In this document: in pieces, positions 36,634 through 45,800 of the stretch | Layout of the letters: every line of letters begins with the position of its first letter | Numbering within the stretch: position 1 is the stretch's first letter | Assembly: GCA_963664605.1 (NCBI GenBank) | Contig: OY761536.1 | Coordinates: forward strand, 62,001 to 126,000 | DNA from: JAHOYW01 sp963664605 | GTDB lineage: Bacteria; Verrucomicrobiota; Lentisphaeria; Victivallales; Victivallaceae | Reading direction: 5' to 3' | DNA: 64,000 nt | Notes under the pieces: model-generated | Database searches by the model: none | Told to the model about the DNA's origin: nothing | Seen by the model: the letters and a program-made list of their open reading frames with translations, nothing else | Translations under genes and position numbers: made by a program

Positions 36634-36651
36634 GATTCCATCTCCTTTTGG

Positions 36652-37767
36652 TTAAAGATCATTTAGTTTCCAATGGGTACATGCGATATAACGTATACCG
36701 CCATCTTGTTTAACTTTATCATCCATATCATTAAAATAGTAAGAGCTGACAATTTTACCATCATCAAGCTGAATGCTTTTGGGATACCCCAAATCCCAAC
36801 TGCCGCCATCATCACGAATAATGATTTCTTTTCCCCAGGTTTTACCTCTGTCTTCACTTATCGCCGCCCTGATGCCGAACGGGAAACTGCGGTAACTGTA
36901 AGTTGCGAGAATCCGTCCGTCATCAAGCAGCAGTAAATGACATGGAACACCCATATCATTTACCCTTGAGCGGAATTGCCAGGTACGCCCACAATCCTGC
37001 GACGCATAACATTCAGTCCAATTTGTAAAGGGATTTTTCTGACATCTGACGGCAACGACCATTTCACCGTCATCCATAATCACAGCAGACGGCATAATCT
37101 GCATGTATTCAGAAGATTCAGGAGCTATGATTGAATGAAGCATCCATGACAATCCTCCATTCTTAGAAATAAATGTTACTGGCTTAGCGGCACTCTCACT
37201 GCCATTATACACGGTTGAAAAAAGAAGGCATGCGCCGTCATGCCGGATAACATAGTCCGGTCTTCCCCAGATAACATCATATCGACACCAGGGCATTTTC
37301 ACAGGACCCTCAAAATTCTGCCCGCGGTCAGTTGAGATCATATAATATCCCGGACCGCCTCCACTTCCATTAGCATGCCAGTCGGCGATACTGTGAAAAA
37401 TCATAAGGTTCGGGTCGGTGAAGTCAATCGCTTTTTCCTGTGGCTTTATACTGTCTTTTTCATATGTATTACGCCAGGCAAAATCATCAACTTCAACTAA
37501 ATAACGGAAATTTTCCTCCTTCCATGTTTTTCCGCCATCATAAGAATGCGCATGAATAGTTTCCTGTTTTTTACCGGGCCAGTAATAACCATGACCAACC
37601 TGATAAGGCTTTTCATAGAGACAGTATTTGCTAACAAAACCGACCACAACTTCATCTCCGGGGTATTTATAGACACCTATATTAAATGGCCAGGCAGCAA
37701 AACGGTCATTTTTACGATAAATGATTATGTTTTCCTGTTCTTTTAACTTTACAGTCTCTGCTTTCAT
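36652..37767 (-). CDS. BNR/Asp-box sialidase-like protein, second paralogue
   Basis: 371 residues, no signal peptide, clearly homologous along its length to the protein at 32893 (shared YRKNDRFAAWPFN, SRVNDMGVPCHLLLL, IIIRDDGGSWDLGYPKS). Asp-box positions: SYDGGKTW, STDRGQNF (degenerate), SKNGGLSW, SQDCGRTW, SEDRGKTW. Two copies in one operon suggest two related linkages or substrates. It lies 17 bp after the large PL26-like gene. Confidence 0.82.
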   Translation of the reverse strand: MKAETVKLKEQENIIIYRKNDRFAAWPFNIGVYKYPGDEVVVGFVSKYCLYEKPYQVGHGYYWPGKKQETIHAHSYDGGKTWKEENFRYLVEVDDFAWRNTYEKDSIKPQEKAIDFTDPNLMIFHSIADWHANGSGGGPGYYMISTDRGQNFEGPVKMPWCRYDVIWGRPDYVIRHDGACLLFSTVYNGSESAAKPVTFISKNGGLSWMLHSIIAPESSEYMQIMPSAVIMDDGEMVVAVRCQKNPFTNWTECYASQDCGRTWQFRSRVNDMGVPCHLLLLDDGRILATYSYRSFPFGIRAAISEDRGKTWGKEIIIRDDGGSWDLGYPKSIQLDDGKIVSSYYFNDMDDKVKQDGGIRYIACTHWKLNDL

Positions 37768-37784
37768 AACTTTGATATTCCTAC

Positions 37785-40700
37785 TTATTTAATTTTATCT
37801 TTGTCCGGAGCAAACCATTTATCCGGATTTACAGATATAACAATCTGCGGCTTAACAGCAATATAACGCGCCACGGTACTAAGCCATGCCCCATGCGGCG
37901 GTATCTGGGCATTTATCCATTCGCCTTTTTTACTCTCAGCCAAAAGTCTGCCGCTTTCCGCATCTACTATTGCTCCAGGCCGGGAGCTTGGGCGGAAAGA
38001 CATTTCAAATGGCTTGCCATCAACTGGTTTCACAAAATATTTTGCCGGGGCAAACTGTGACCAGTAATTAGTTACGAAAACCTCCGGCAAGTCAGTAAGA
38101 GGCACTTTCAAGCTGGCTTTGTGCTCAATTAACTTTGTTATCAGAATAGTGTATTGTCCCGTTTTTTCATCTTTAGGAATCATGATTTCCAGGGGATTAT
38201 ATGTCCCGGCTTTTATATCCTTGCCGATGACCTCTTTATTTTGAGGATCAAAAACTTTCAATTTAAAATCAACCTTGCTTGTCCCGGAAAATTTTATTTT
38301 AATATCCTGGTCTTTGTCTTCTTTAATAATACAACGTGTAGCACGCATACCGATTGGCAGAGGTTGAGTACTTTGAGCTGCTTTTAGATTGGCTCCGTCA
38401 CATGCATACATCAAATGCGGCAAATAAAGCGCATAATCCGGCAAAGTACAGAAAGGCATACGATTTTTCTCAGGGGTATTGAACATTTTCGCCCATGATT
38501 TTTTAGTTGGAAGTTCTGCCATGGCGTAGGCTTCCGACGCATAAGTTTCTTTATCCCCGCTTAAATTTGCCGCCAGGACATCCGGGAAAAATTTAGTGTG
38601 CGTGTACCAGATTGAATGCGGATCTTTATTACCTTTGCCTAAATGCTTGCGATAGTCTTTGATTGCTTCCAGAAGGTTTTTCTTAAATATTCTCGAACCA
38701 TGGAAATAAGCTATATTATGCAGCGACATTCCCCAGTGACGATTGTGGTTTCTGACAAAAGAGTTAAGGCGGGGAGCTATTACTGCTAAAACCTTCGGGT
38801 CATAATCATATTGATAAAGGTCTATCAGGTCACCAATAAAATTGCCCACATCACGCGCGGAAGCTTTCCGTGTTTTTACTTTACCTGCACCATCTGTCGA
38901 GCGATCTGCCGGTTTGTAATTCTTATTTCCGCGATCATTCACCAATGTATTGTGCCACTGGTCTACCGAATCAAGATAGCTGCGGTCACCAGTTAGGTAA
39001 TACGCTAACAAAATGGCATCATAAGAGGTCATATGCCCCCCTATGCCATGGTCTCCTCCCCAGGTGTTGAAAGCGTTGGTATGTTTTGTTGATCCTACCA
39101 GCCGCTGCTGGTGAAAATGCAGTTCTTTGTGCGAATAGGCCGGATTGTCATAATGAATAATACCCGCATCCGTCAGGCAGCGCATGTTTGCAAGTCCCTG
39201 AATGAGATAAAAAGGATCTCCGGAACGGAAAAGAAAGAGCCACGGCATTAATGCTTCATGATGATGAGTTGTATTATTCAGACGGTACGGATTCCATTTC
39301 CCTTTGCCTGAATAAGGGGAATGATGCCAACGCCGGTAAATCCACATACCATACTCATCAGTAATATTACCGGTTTTCCAGTAACCTTCGGAAAGGTCAT
39401 GGATTATCTTCTCTGGAACTTCAAAATTCTTCGGGTCATAATGGCGAATCCAGCCAGCCGCCAGCGTTGCGCAATTCCATTCCGGGTTTGCCATTATCAA
39501 AGGCGTCTTTTCAAAACAAGCCGCTACTTTGCCTGCTTCTTCCGCCTGTTCAGGCTTACTGAAATAAAACATTACATCACAGGTAATAGCGGCCCCCATA
39601 GCGCTGGAATGAACTCCCGCCAATATTTGTCCGGTAGCAGAATAAACCCCGATAGTTTCAGTATTCATTTTTTTGGCAGCATTCAAATAATACTCCCACG
39701 GCATTGTAAGATTCATTTCTTTGCCTTGATGAGCAAACATTATTTTGTGTATATTTTTATCATCAAGCTGATTTATTTGCGGATGGTCTTTTCCGTGTGC
39801 CGGCCAGATATGTACTTTCAATGCATCTGGATTAACTTCAAACTCCTTGGGGTAACGCTGCCATGCTTCACGCAAAGATGCGGTAACTGCCATTTCACCG
39901 GAAACTGCCTGAAAATATCCGGATGCGTGTTTCCCGGAGGCAAGCTTTTTGCCGTTTCCGGTTTCAATATCGAATTCATGTGGAAGATGTTGAAGTAAAT
40001 ATACGCCGGATTCAGAAACCGCTTCTGTAACCGGAGCACTATTTTCCACTCCGAATATAGCCTTGCGTACATCAGCAAGAGGGAGATTTATTCCCAGATC
40101 ACGAAGCCTTACCGAGAACGTGTCGTAAGTAATAACAGTCGAATTGGTTATTCTTACATACGGTTTCCCGGCATATACTTCAATCCTGCACGTGAATTTA
40201 CAAAGTTTGTCAGTCGGCAGTTTCCAGTCCAATTTGTTTCCAGTACTGCCGTCCTTTATATACCAGCCATCTGCCCTGACAACTGCTTTAAGCGGGCCGT
40301 TTTCTTCTATTTTTAATTTGACATTGCGGTCGTTTGCGGCACGATAAACACTGCCCTGATGATCTTTAAGGTAAAGCCCCTGTTCAGCACTCTTCGCCAG
40401 AACACCATGTCCCCTTAACTTTAAATTTTCAAATAAAGTGAAATTTGCAGGATTTACCGTAAATTGCAGAACTCCGGTATTGATAGAAATACCTTTAGGC
40501 CCCTTTTGCACAGAAAGCGTTGTTTCCGGTCTTGCAGGTGAAACTTTTGAACCATATTCCAAATAATATTTAATTTGTTTTTGCTCCGGCCACCAGGCTG
40601 CGCTCTTTGCAGCCTGAAAGTCAATTCCCAACCAGCGAATGCTTGACTGGTTACCGCTCCCCCAACGGGAACGGATAATCGTCTGGCATGGTATGGATTT

Positions 40701-41288
40701 ACCAGAAGCGTTTACTACCCGCACTCTGTTTTTATCCCACAAGGCGCCCTTTGGGAAAGGCACTCCGCACGAAACGGGGTATGTTCCTTTATCAATAGCA
40801 ATTCCGGAAGGTATTATTAGCGCTATCCTTCCTGACTGGGAAGGTGTTTTCTGTTTTCTTATAAGAAAATCAGATTCAATCTTTTTTACTTCCCTGCCGC
40901 CGCTCATGAATACTGCTGAAAAGTGATATTCGCCCGGAGACAGGCTGTCAGGCCTGAATTCTACTGAAGCCATACCCTTTTTCAAGCTTACTGTTCCGGT
41001 TGAAATCTGCCGGCTGTTTTTGTCGACCTGCCAGTTTACAGAAAGCCCCGCAAGCCCCGGTTGTTTTTTGCGTCCGATTTGAACCGCAAAGACAAAACGC
41101 CCGACTTTATCCAGATTCGAGTAGATCTCGCGTTCAACAAAAGCGGTAAATGATTGACTATAATCAACCTGCTGCCAGTTCTGTTCCTCGCTGGATATAA
41201 CAAAATCCGAGTTTCCACCATAAGAATTTGAAGCAAATAACAACAAAATTCCAAAAACAATTCCAATTAATTTTATTTTACTTACCAT
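37785..41288 (-). CDS. Secreted PcRGLX/YetA-like (PL26-type) protein with C-terminal ED-module
   Basis: 1167 residues. Signal peptide at 1-24 (ending SNSYGG). An N-terminal domain of about 120 residues is followed by the RIFT-barrel start of PcRGLX/YetA-like proteins (RIALIIPSG, CGVPFPKGALWD, SIRWLGIDFQA), a beta-sandwich and an (alpha/alpha) barrel (TTHHHEALMPWLFLFRSGDP, GGDHGIGGHMTSYDAILLAY). PL26 rhamnogalacturonan exolyases belong to this superfamily. The last ~190 residues form the module described in the findings (CIIKEDKDQDIKI, IPKDEKTGQY, PLTDLPEVF, WFAPDKD). GGAG precedes the ATG; the start overlaps the upstream gene by 11 bp. Confidence 0.85.
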   Translation of the reverse strand: MVSKIKLIGIVFGILLLFASNSYGGNSDFVISSEEQNWQQVDYSQSFTAFVEREIYSNLDKVGRFVFAVQIGRKKQPGLAGLSVNWQVDKNSRQISTGTVSLKKGMASVEFRPDSLSPGEYHFSAVFMSGGREVKKIESDFLIRKQKTPSQSGRIALIIPSGIAIDKGTYPVSCGVPFPKGALWDKNRVRVVNASGKSIPCQTIIRSRWGSGNQSSIRWLGIDFQAAKSAAWWPEQKQIKYYLEYGSKVSPARPETTLSVQKGPKGISINTGVLQFTVNPANFTLFENLKLRGHGVLAKSAEQGLYLKDHQGSVYRAANDRNVKLKIEENGPLKAVVRADGWYIKDGSTGNKLDWKLPTDKLCKFTCRIEVYAGKPYVRITNSTVITYDTFSVRLRDLGINLPLADVRKAIFGVENSAPVTEAVSESGVYLLQHLPHEFDIETGNGKKLASGKHASGYFQAVSGEMAVTASLREAWQRYPKEFEVNPDALKVHIWPAHGKDHPQINQLDDKNIHKIMFAHQGKEMNLTMPWEYYLNAAKKMNTETIGVYSATGQILAGVHSSAMGAAITCDVMFYFSKPEQAEEAGKVAACFEKTPLIMANPEWNCATLAAGWIRHYDPKNFEVPEKIIHDLSEGYWKTGNITDEYGMWIYRRWHHSPYSGKGKWNPYRLNNTTHHHEALMPWLFLFRSGDPFYLIQGLANMRCLTDAGIIHYDNPAYSHKELHFHQQRLVGSTKHTNAFNTWGGDHGIGGHMTSYDAILLAYYLTGDRSYLDSVDQWHNTLVNDRGNKNYKPADRSTDGAGKVKTRKASARDVGNFIGDLIDLYQYDYDPKVLAVIAPRLNSFVRNHNRHWGMSLHNIAYFHGSRIFKKNLLEAIKDYRKHLGKGNKDPHSIWYTHTKFFPDVLAANLSGDKETYASEAYAMAELPTKKSWAKMFNTPEKNRMPFCTLPDYALYLPHLMYACDGANLKAAQSTQPLPIGMRATRCIIKEDKDQDIKIKFSGTSKVDFKLKVFDPQNKEVIGKDIKAGTYNPLEIMIPKDEKTGQYTILITKLIEHKASLKVPLTDLPEVFVTNYWSQFAPAKYFVKPVDGKPFEMSFRPSSRPGAIVDAESGRLLAESKKGEWINAQIPPHGAWLSTVARYIAVKPQIVISVNPDKWFAPDKDKIK

Positions 41289-42033
41289 TTTTAAGCTCCA
41301 CTTGCCACCAATTTATTTTGTCAAGCTGTTTATTTGGCACAAACCAGCCATCCGCTTTAAACATTACATATAGACCTACGTTACTGCGAAAATAAAAAGC
41401 CTCAGGTAAAATCGTGTATACTTCCCCTTTTTTACATTTCACCGGAATATAATTGCTATAGCGATACTTTGCTTTATAAGCGGTTCCACCGTATTTACCA
41501 TTTCTGGTATCCGCAACAACTTTTCCTGAAGAATCCGTTACTTTCAAGTGCCCTTTATAAGCTGACAGTATTATTTCCTTATCTTCAGGAACCATAAAAA
41601 GAACTTTTCTGCCCTTTTCATGGCCTATAGTAGTACTAAGCATATAATAAACTTCCGGCAGAGAGCTTATCGGGAGATCTATTTTCATATAATCATCCTG
41701 TGCCCCAATAATCTTAACTGCATAATCACCAGTGATACCGTCTTCAGGGATATTAATAATATACGGCTTGGCAGCGGGATAATCAGCTCCGGGAACCGCC
41801 CCGTTAAAAATCACTTTTTTATTTTTATCATAAATAATCACATAAATACCGCAAAGCGAAGGTATTTTCCCGCTGATCCTCAGTTGCCACGGTTGATCCT
41901 TAACTTCACGAATATAATACCTGTTTGCCATTATATGATTGCCTTTCCCCAGTAACGAAAAAGAAAAGCAGAATATCATCAGGACAGTAAATCCTGCAGC
42001 ATTCAAGCTATTTAGACATCTATTTTTTTTCAT
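41278..42033 (-). CDS. Secreted stand-alone ED-module protein (divergent)
   Basis: About 251 residues. The ATG at 42033 is preferred over a TTG two codons upstream; GAG lies eight bases ahead. Signal peptide about 1-36 (hydrophobic VLMIFCFSFSLL). The rest is a divergent copy of the module at the C-terminus of the neighbouring PL26-like and propeller proteins: YIREVKDQPWQLRISG, INIPEDGITGDYAVKI, PISSLPEVYYML and ADGWFVPNKQ. No catalytic motif is seen. It could be a binding or structural partner of the enzymes. Its 3' end overlaps the next gene by 11 bp. Confidence 0.78.
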   Translation of the reverse strand: MKKNRCLNSLNAAGFTVLMIFCFSFSLLGKGNHIMANRYYIREVKDQPWQLRISGKIPSLCGIYVIIYDKNKKVIFNGAVPGADYPAAKPYIINIPEDGITGDYAVKIIGAQDDYMKIDLPISSLPEVYYMLSTTIGHEKGRKVLFMVPEDKEIILSAYKGHLKVTDSSGKVVADTRNGKYGGTAYKAKYRYSNYIPVKCKKGEVYTILPEAFYFRSNVGLYVMFKADGWFVPNKQLDKINWWQVELKNGK

Positions 42034-42056
42034 ATCCAAAACTCTGTTAATTGTAA

Positions 42057-42794
42057 TTATTTTTTCGATTCATTCGTTTCCGGGGCAAACCATTTTTCAG
42101 GGGAAACTGAAAGAACAATCTGTTGTTTGCTTATGTTATAACGGGCTTTGGTTTTTATCCAGGCTCCGTTTTTACCTACTTCAGCTTCAAATTCTATTCC
42201 TCCTGTTCCCTTAGCCAGTATCTTACCATCTACCGCATCCACGACTAGCGCACTTGATTTATTCGGTCGAAAAGTAAATTTCATACTTTCTCCCTCTACC
42301 GGTTTCACAAAAAAATCATACTTATTAGACTGTGCCCAATATTTTGTTGGATAAACCTCTGGCAAATCTGTTAATGGGACTTCAATTTTAGATTTATGTT
42401 CAAACAAATTTACGAACATAATCACATACTGTCCGGTTTGCCCGTCTTTCGGAATTACAATTTCCAAAGGAGCATATTTTTCCGCTTTGACCTTCTGGTT
42501 TACAATCATTTTCTTTTCAGGGCCAATAACTTTTACTTGAAAGTCATTTTTACTATATCCACGTAAATTTATTTTAATATCCTGATCCTGATCCTCTTTA
42601 ATAATACATTTAGTCATTCTTGCTCCACAAGGTAAATAATAAACAGCTTTTTGAGGAACTTTTTCCGACTCCGGAGCTTTTTCAACGACTACAGTTTTTT
42701 TTGTTGCTTCAGGAGCTTTGCCTGTTTCCGCGTAACTGTTAGAAATTATTCCACCAACAAATACCGCAATTATAAGATTAGTGACTTTTTTCAT
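42057..42794 (-). CDS. Secreted stand-alone ED-module protein
   Basis: 245 residues: signal peptide (1-22, ending SNSYAE), a Lys/Glu/Pro-rich linker (about 23-55), then one module (about 56-240) very close to the C-terminus of the 37785 protein: CIIKEDQDQDIKI, IPKDGQTGQYVIM, PLTDLPEVYPT, FFVKPVEGES and EKWFAPETN. No enzyme motif. It lies 23 bp before the divergent copy and 21 bp after the largest gene of the operon, so all are co-transcribed. Confidence 0.82.
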   Translation of the reverse strand: MKKVTNLIIAVFVGGIISNSYAETGKAPEATKKTVVVEKAPESEKVPQKAVYYLPCGARMTKCIIKEDQDQDIKINLRGYSKNDFQVKVIGPEKKMIVNQKVKAEKYAPLEIVIPKDGQTGQYVIMFVNLFEHKSKIEVPLTDLPEVYPTKYWAQSNKYDFFVKPVEGESMKFTFRPNKSSALVVDAVDGKILAKGTGGIEFEAEVGKNGAWIKTKARYNISKQQIVLSVSPEKWFAPETNESKK

Positions 42795-42815
42795 AACTTT
42801 GTCCTTGGTTAATGA

Positions 42816-45800
42816 TTATTTTAAGTATTTTCCAGGAATATTAAAAATCCCATTACGATTCAAATATAAAGGAATTGTTTTTACTCCAGTAACTACGATT
42901 CCAGTTCTATCTCCAAGCCGCAAAATAGTATCAACCGGTATTTTCCGGTCAATGACAACTCCAACTGCGTCTTCAGAAGGGCGCAGCATACTTTTTGAAA
43001 ACAGTCTTTTCCCGCCAAGGGTGAAAAGTTCCAGAGAGCACCCGGGACTTCCATTCATTATAATTTTCATTTCCGGAGCCCCCAGGTCATTAGATTTTAC
43101 ATACAGGGCATCGCCGGAGCCTTTAAGACGGCTGCCAACAATAATTGCCGCGTTTTTAAGCGAACAGCCAAAATAATCAAGATTTAAAGGTTTTATCAAA
43201 TAAATTCCAGCTTTGTTATCTTTTTTTACTATTATCTCAAACAATTTTACAGATTTACGCCCTTCATTGCTGTTAAATATCTCTTTGACATCAATATCAG
43301 CAGGTTTTCCGTCAGGACTAATAATCTTAAATGATTGTTTAGTGTTGCCGCTTATAAAGATTTTAAAGCTTTCGTCTTTGTCCTCTTTAATAATTATACC
43401 TTTAACATAACCTAAATGGTAAAATCCTGCGGGAAAAAGTTTTCTGGATTTTTCTATTTCATCTTTTCCGATTGCCAAAGTCCGGCATAGCCCCATATAT
43501 TGCTGAGTATTCATTACATAAGGCACCATACCGCGCAAAACAGGATTTACGCCATGTATCAAGCCCGTAGAGTGAGCCCGGCCCTTATCGTAATTTACAC
43601 GCGCCATATGTGCGTACCATGGATCATTTGTCATTTTGCTCATTTCCGCCAGGCTATCAATATTTCTCAATCCATATTTGTATACGCCGCCCTTGACAGG
43701 AGCTCCTTTTTTAATCCATTCCTTCCATGCCTTCATGCATTGTTCATTATAAGGAGCATACCAGCGAACCATACGGCTGCCGTGAGAAGCGCCCCACCAT
43801 TCATTTTTGGCAGGATAACAAAGTTCTTTCCAAATCCGGTCAGCAGTTTTTTTATAATGTTCCTCGCCAGTTTCCAGATACATTCTCATATTGCCGACAA
43901 TCGGGTTTGACAGATAACGCCATACGCCTTTGTATGTACGCTTCATAGCTTCAGCAGTCATCTTAGCCATTTCCCATGCCGGGCGGTATCCTGTTGCATG
44001 ATAGTACTCAAGATATTGACACAACATGGTATGGCCGTAGTCAGCGTTGCCTAGCCATGGAGTACGATGATGCCTGCGGCTCATTCCCTGAGCCGCTGGA
44101 AACAGATTGTGCCACCTGATAGACTGGATCTCCATGAGATGTCGCGTCCATAATTCAGCAAATTTCAAATATTTGCGGTCGCCGCTCCTGAAATACAACA
44201 GCCATGGAGCACGAACAATGTCCTCTTCATTACCAATATTGGCGTAACGTCCCGCAAGCAGCCATTGATACATAGGTGTCCTGTAGACATTATGCAGCGT
44301 GCCGTAATTCCAATGCCCATAAAATTTAAACAAACCCCGATGACGGTTATGAAAGTCAATATACTCTGACATAAAGTCTTCAATATCATCAATTTTCTCA
44401 GGATCATATGCTTGCAGCTTACCAAGCGCAGCGGTTTCCTGAACCCATTTCGGAGGGGTGCAGGCCACTACAGGTTCACCATAAAAACCTGGAGCTTCAG
44501 TTATTTTCACCAGACCGGAGAAATCAAAGATCATTTCATCTGTGCGGCTGGCTCCAGTACCACATGCTTCAGGGCTCGAACTGGAAGGAATCCAATACTC
44601 CTCATCGGGAGCAAAAGAATGTATCCCGGCATCCTCAGGCCAATAAGCAATAACAATGTTCCCTTTTGATGGATCAGCAGTAATTTTTTTCGGAAACATT
44701 TGCCAGAAATTCAGGTGATAGAAAAGGAAATTATTTTTGGTTCCTTTCAACATCACTGCGCCATTGGATCTACTGCCTTTTGCAATTATCTTTTTATTGT
44801 TCGACAAGCTTACTATGCCAGGAGTTTTTTGCAGCAAAACAGAGTTTCCGCTGCTTGAAACCGGTTTCCCGTCAATATCAAACTCAAAATATTTGAATAA
44901 TTCCGGTTTAAGCGAAATACCCAAGCCGTATGACGAAAGTTCATCCACCCATGGGTTGCCGGCAAAAGTAACCTGGTGAAATACTTTCAAATAAGCTTTG
45001 TTTTTAAAAAACTGTATCCTGAGCTCACCATAAGCCGGATTTTTATCTTTTCCTTTGTACCAGCCTTGAATTTTTACAACAGCCGCCAATGGACCGTTTT
45101 CCTCTATACTGACTCCGGGCTTGAATATACCGCTTTTTTTACCATTCAAACGCATAAATGCCCTTTCCCCTTTTTGATTCTGCCACCAAATATCTTTAAA
45201 CAGGGAACCGGAAGTCATTTTTTCCGTGGCTTCAAACTTGCCGTTCTTGTTTTGGTCAATATAAACATTGCAAACAGGCAAATCACTTCTTTTATCAATC
45301 ACCACCAGCATCGGTCCAGTATTTATTCTTAATCCTTCAGGTGTATTTTTAATCAGCTCGTCTTTTGACTGCTCATCTTTTTTATTTTTATTAATCTCAA
45401 GCTTGTAGAATGAATAACTATTAGAGGGACAACTCGCCTGAAAATCAACCTGTAACCACTTCAGGCTTTTATCGGGCCAGATATTCATCACCCGGAATTG
45501 GGCATTCACCTCCTTCCCATCAGGAGAAAACAGCCGCAATCTCACATCCGGCTGAAAAGTCCCTTTCGGGAATGGAACTCCAAGCCTGACCGGAAAATTG
45601 TTTCTGCTGCATCCTGAAGCATCTTCCACACCGATTGGTATCAGCATTCTGCCATTTTTCATCTCAACTGCATCAAGCCTGAAAAGCGCCTTTACAAATT
45701 TCCGGTCATTTTTACAGTCTTTAAAATTTTTACGGAATTCCTCTGACGCCTTTTTTAAATGATTACCGATTACTTCCAATGCCCGCTGATGTTTATGAAA

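Noticed and set aside
39321..39998. A 225-codon plus-strand open frame inside the PL26-like gene
   Set aside because: It is antisense to a well-supported coding frame with recognisable domains, and its translation has no family features.
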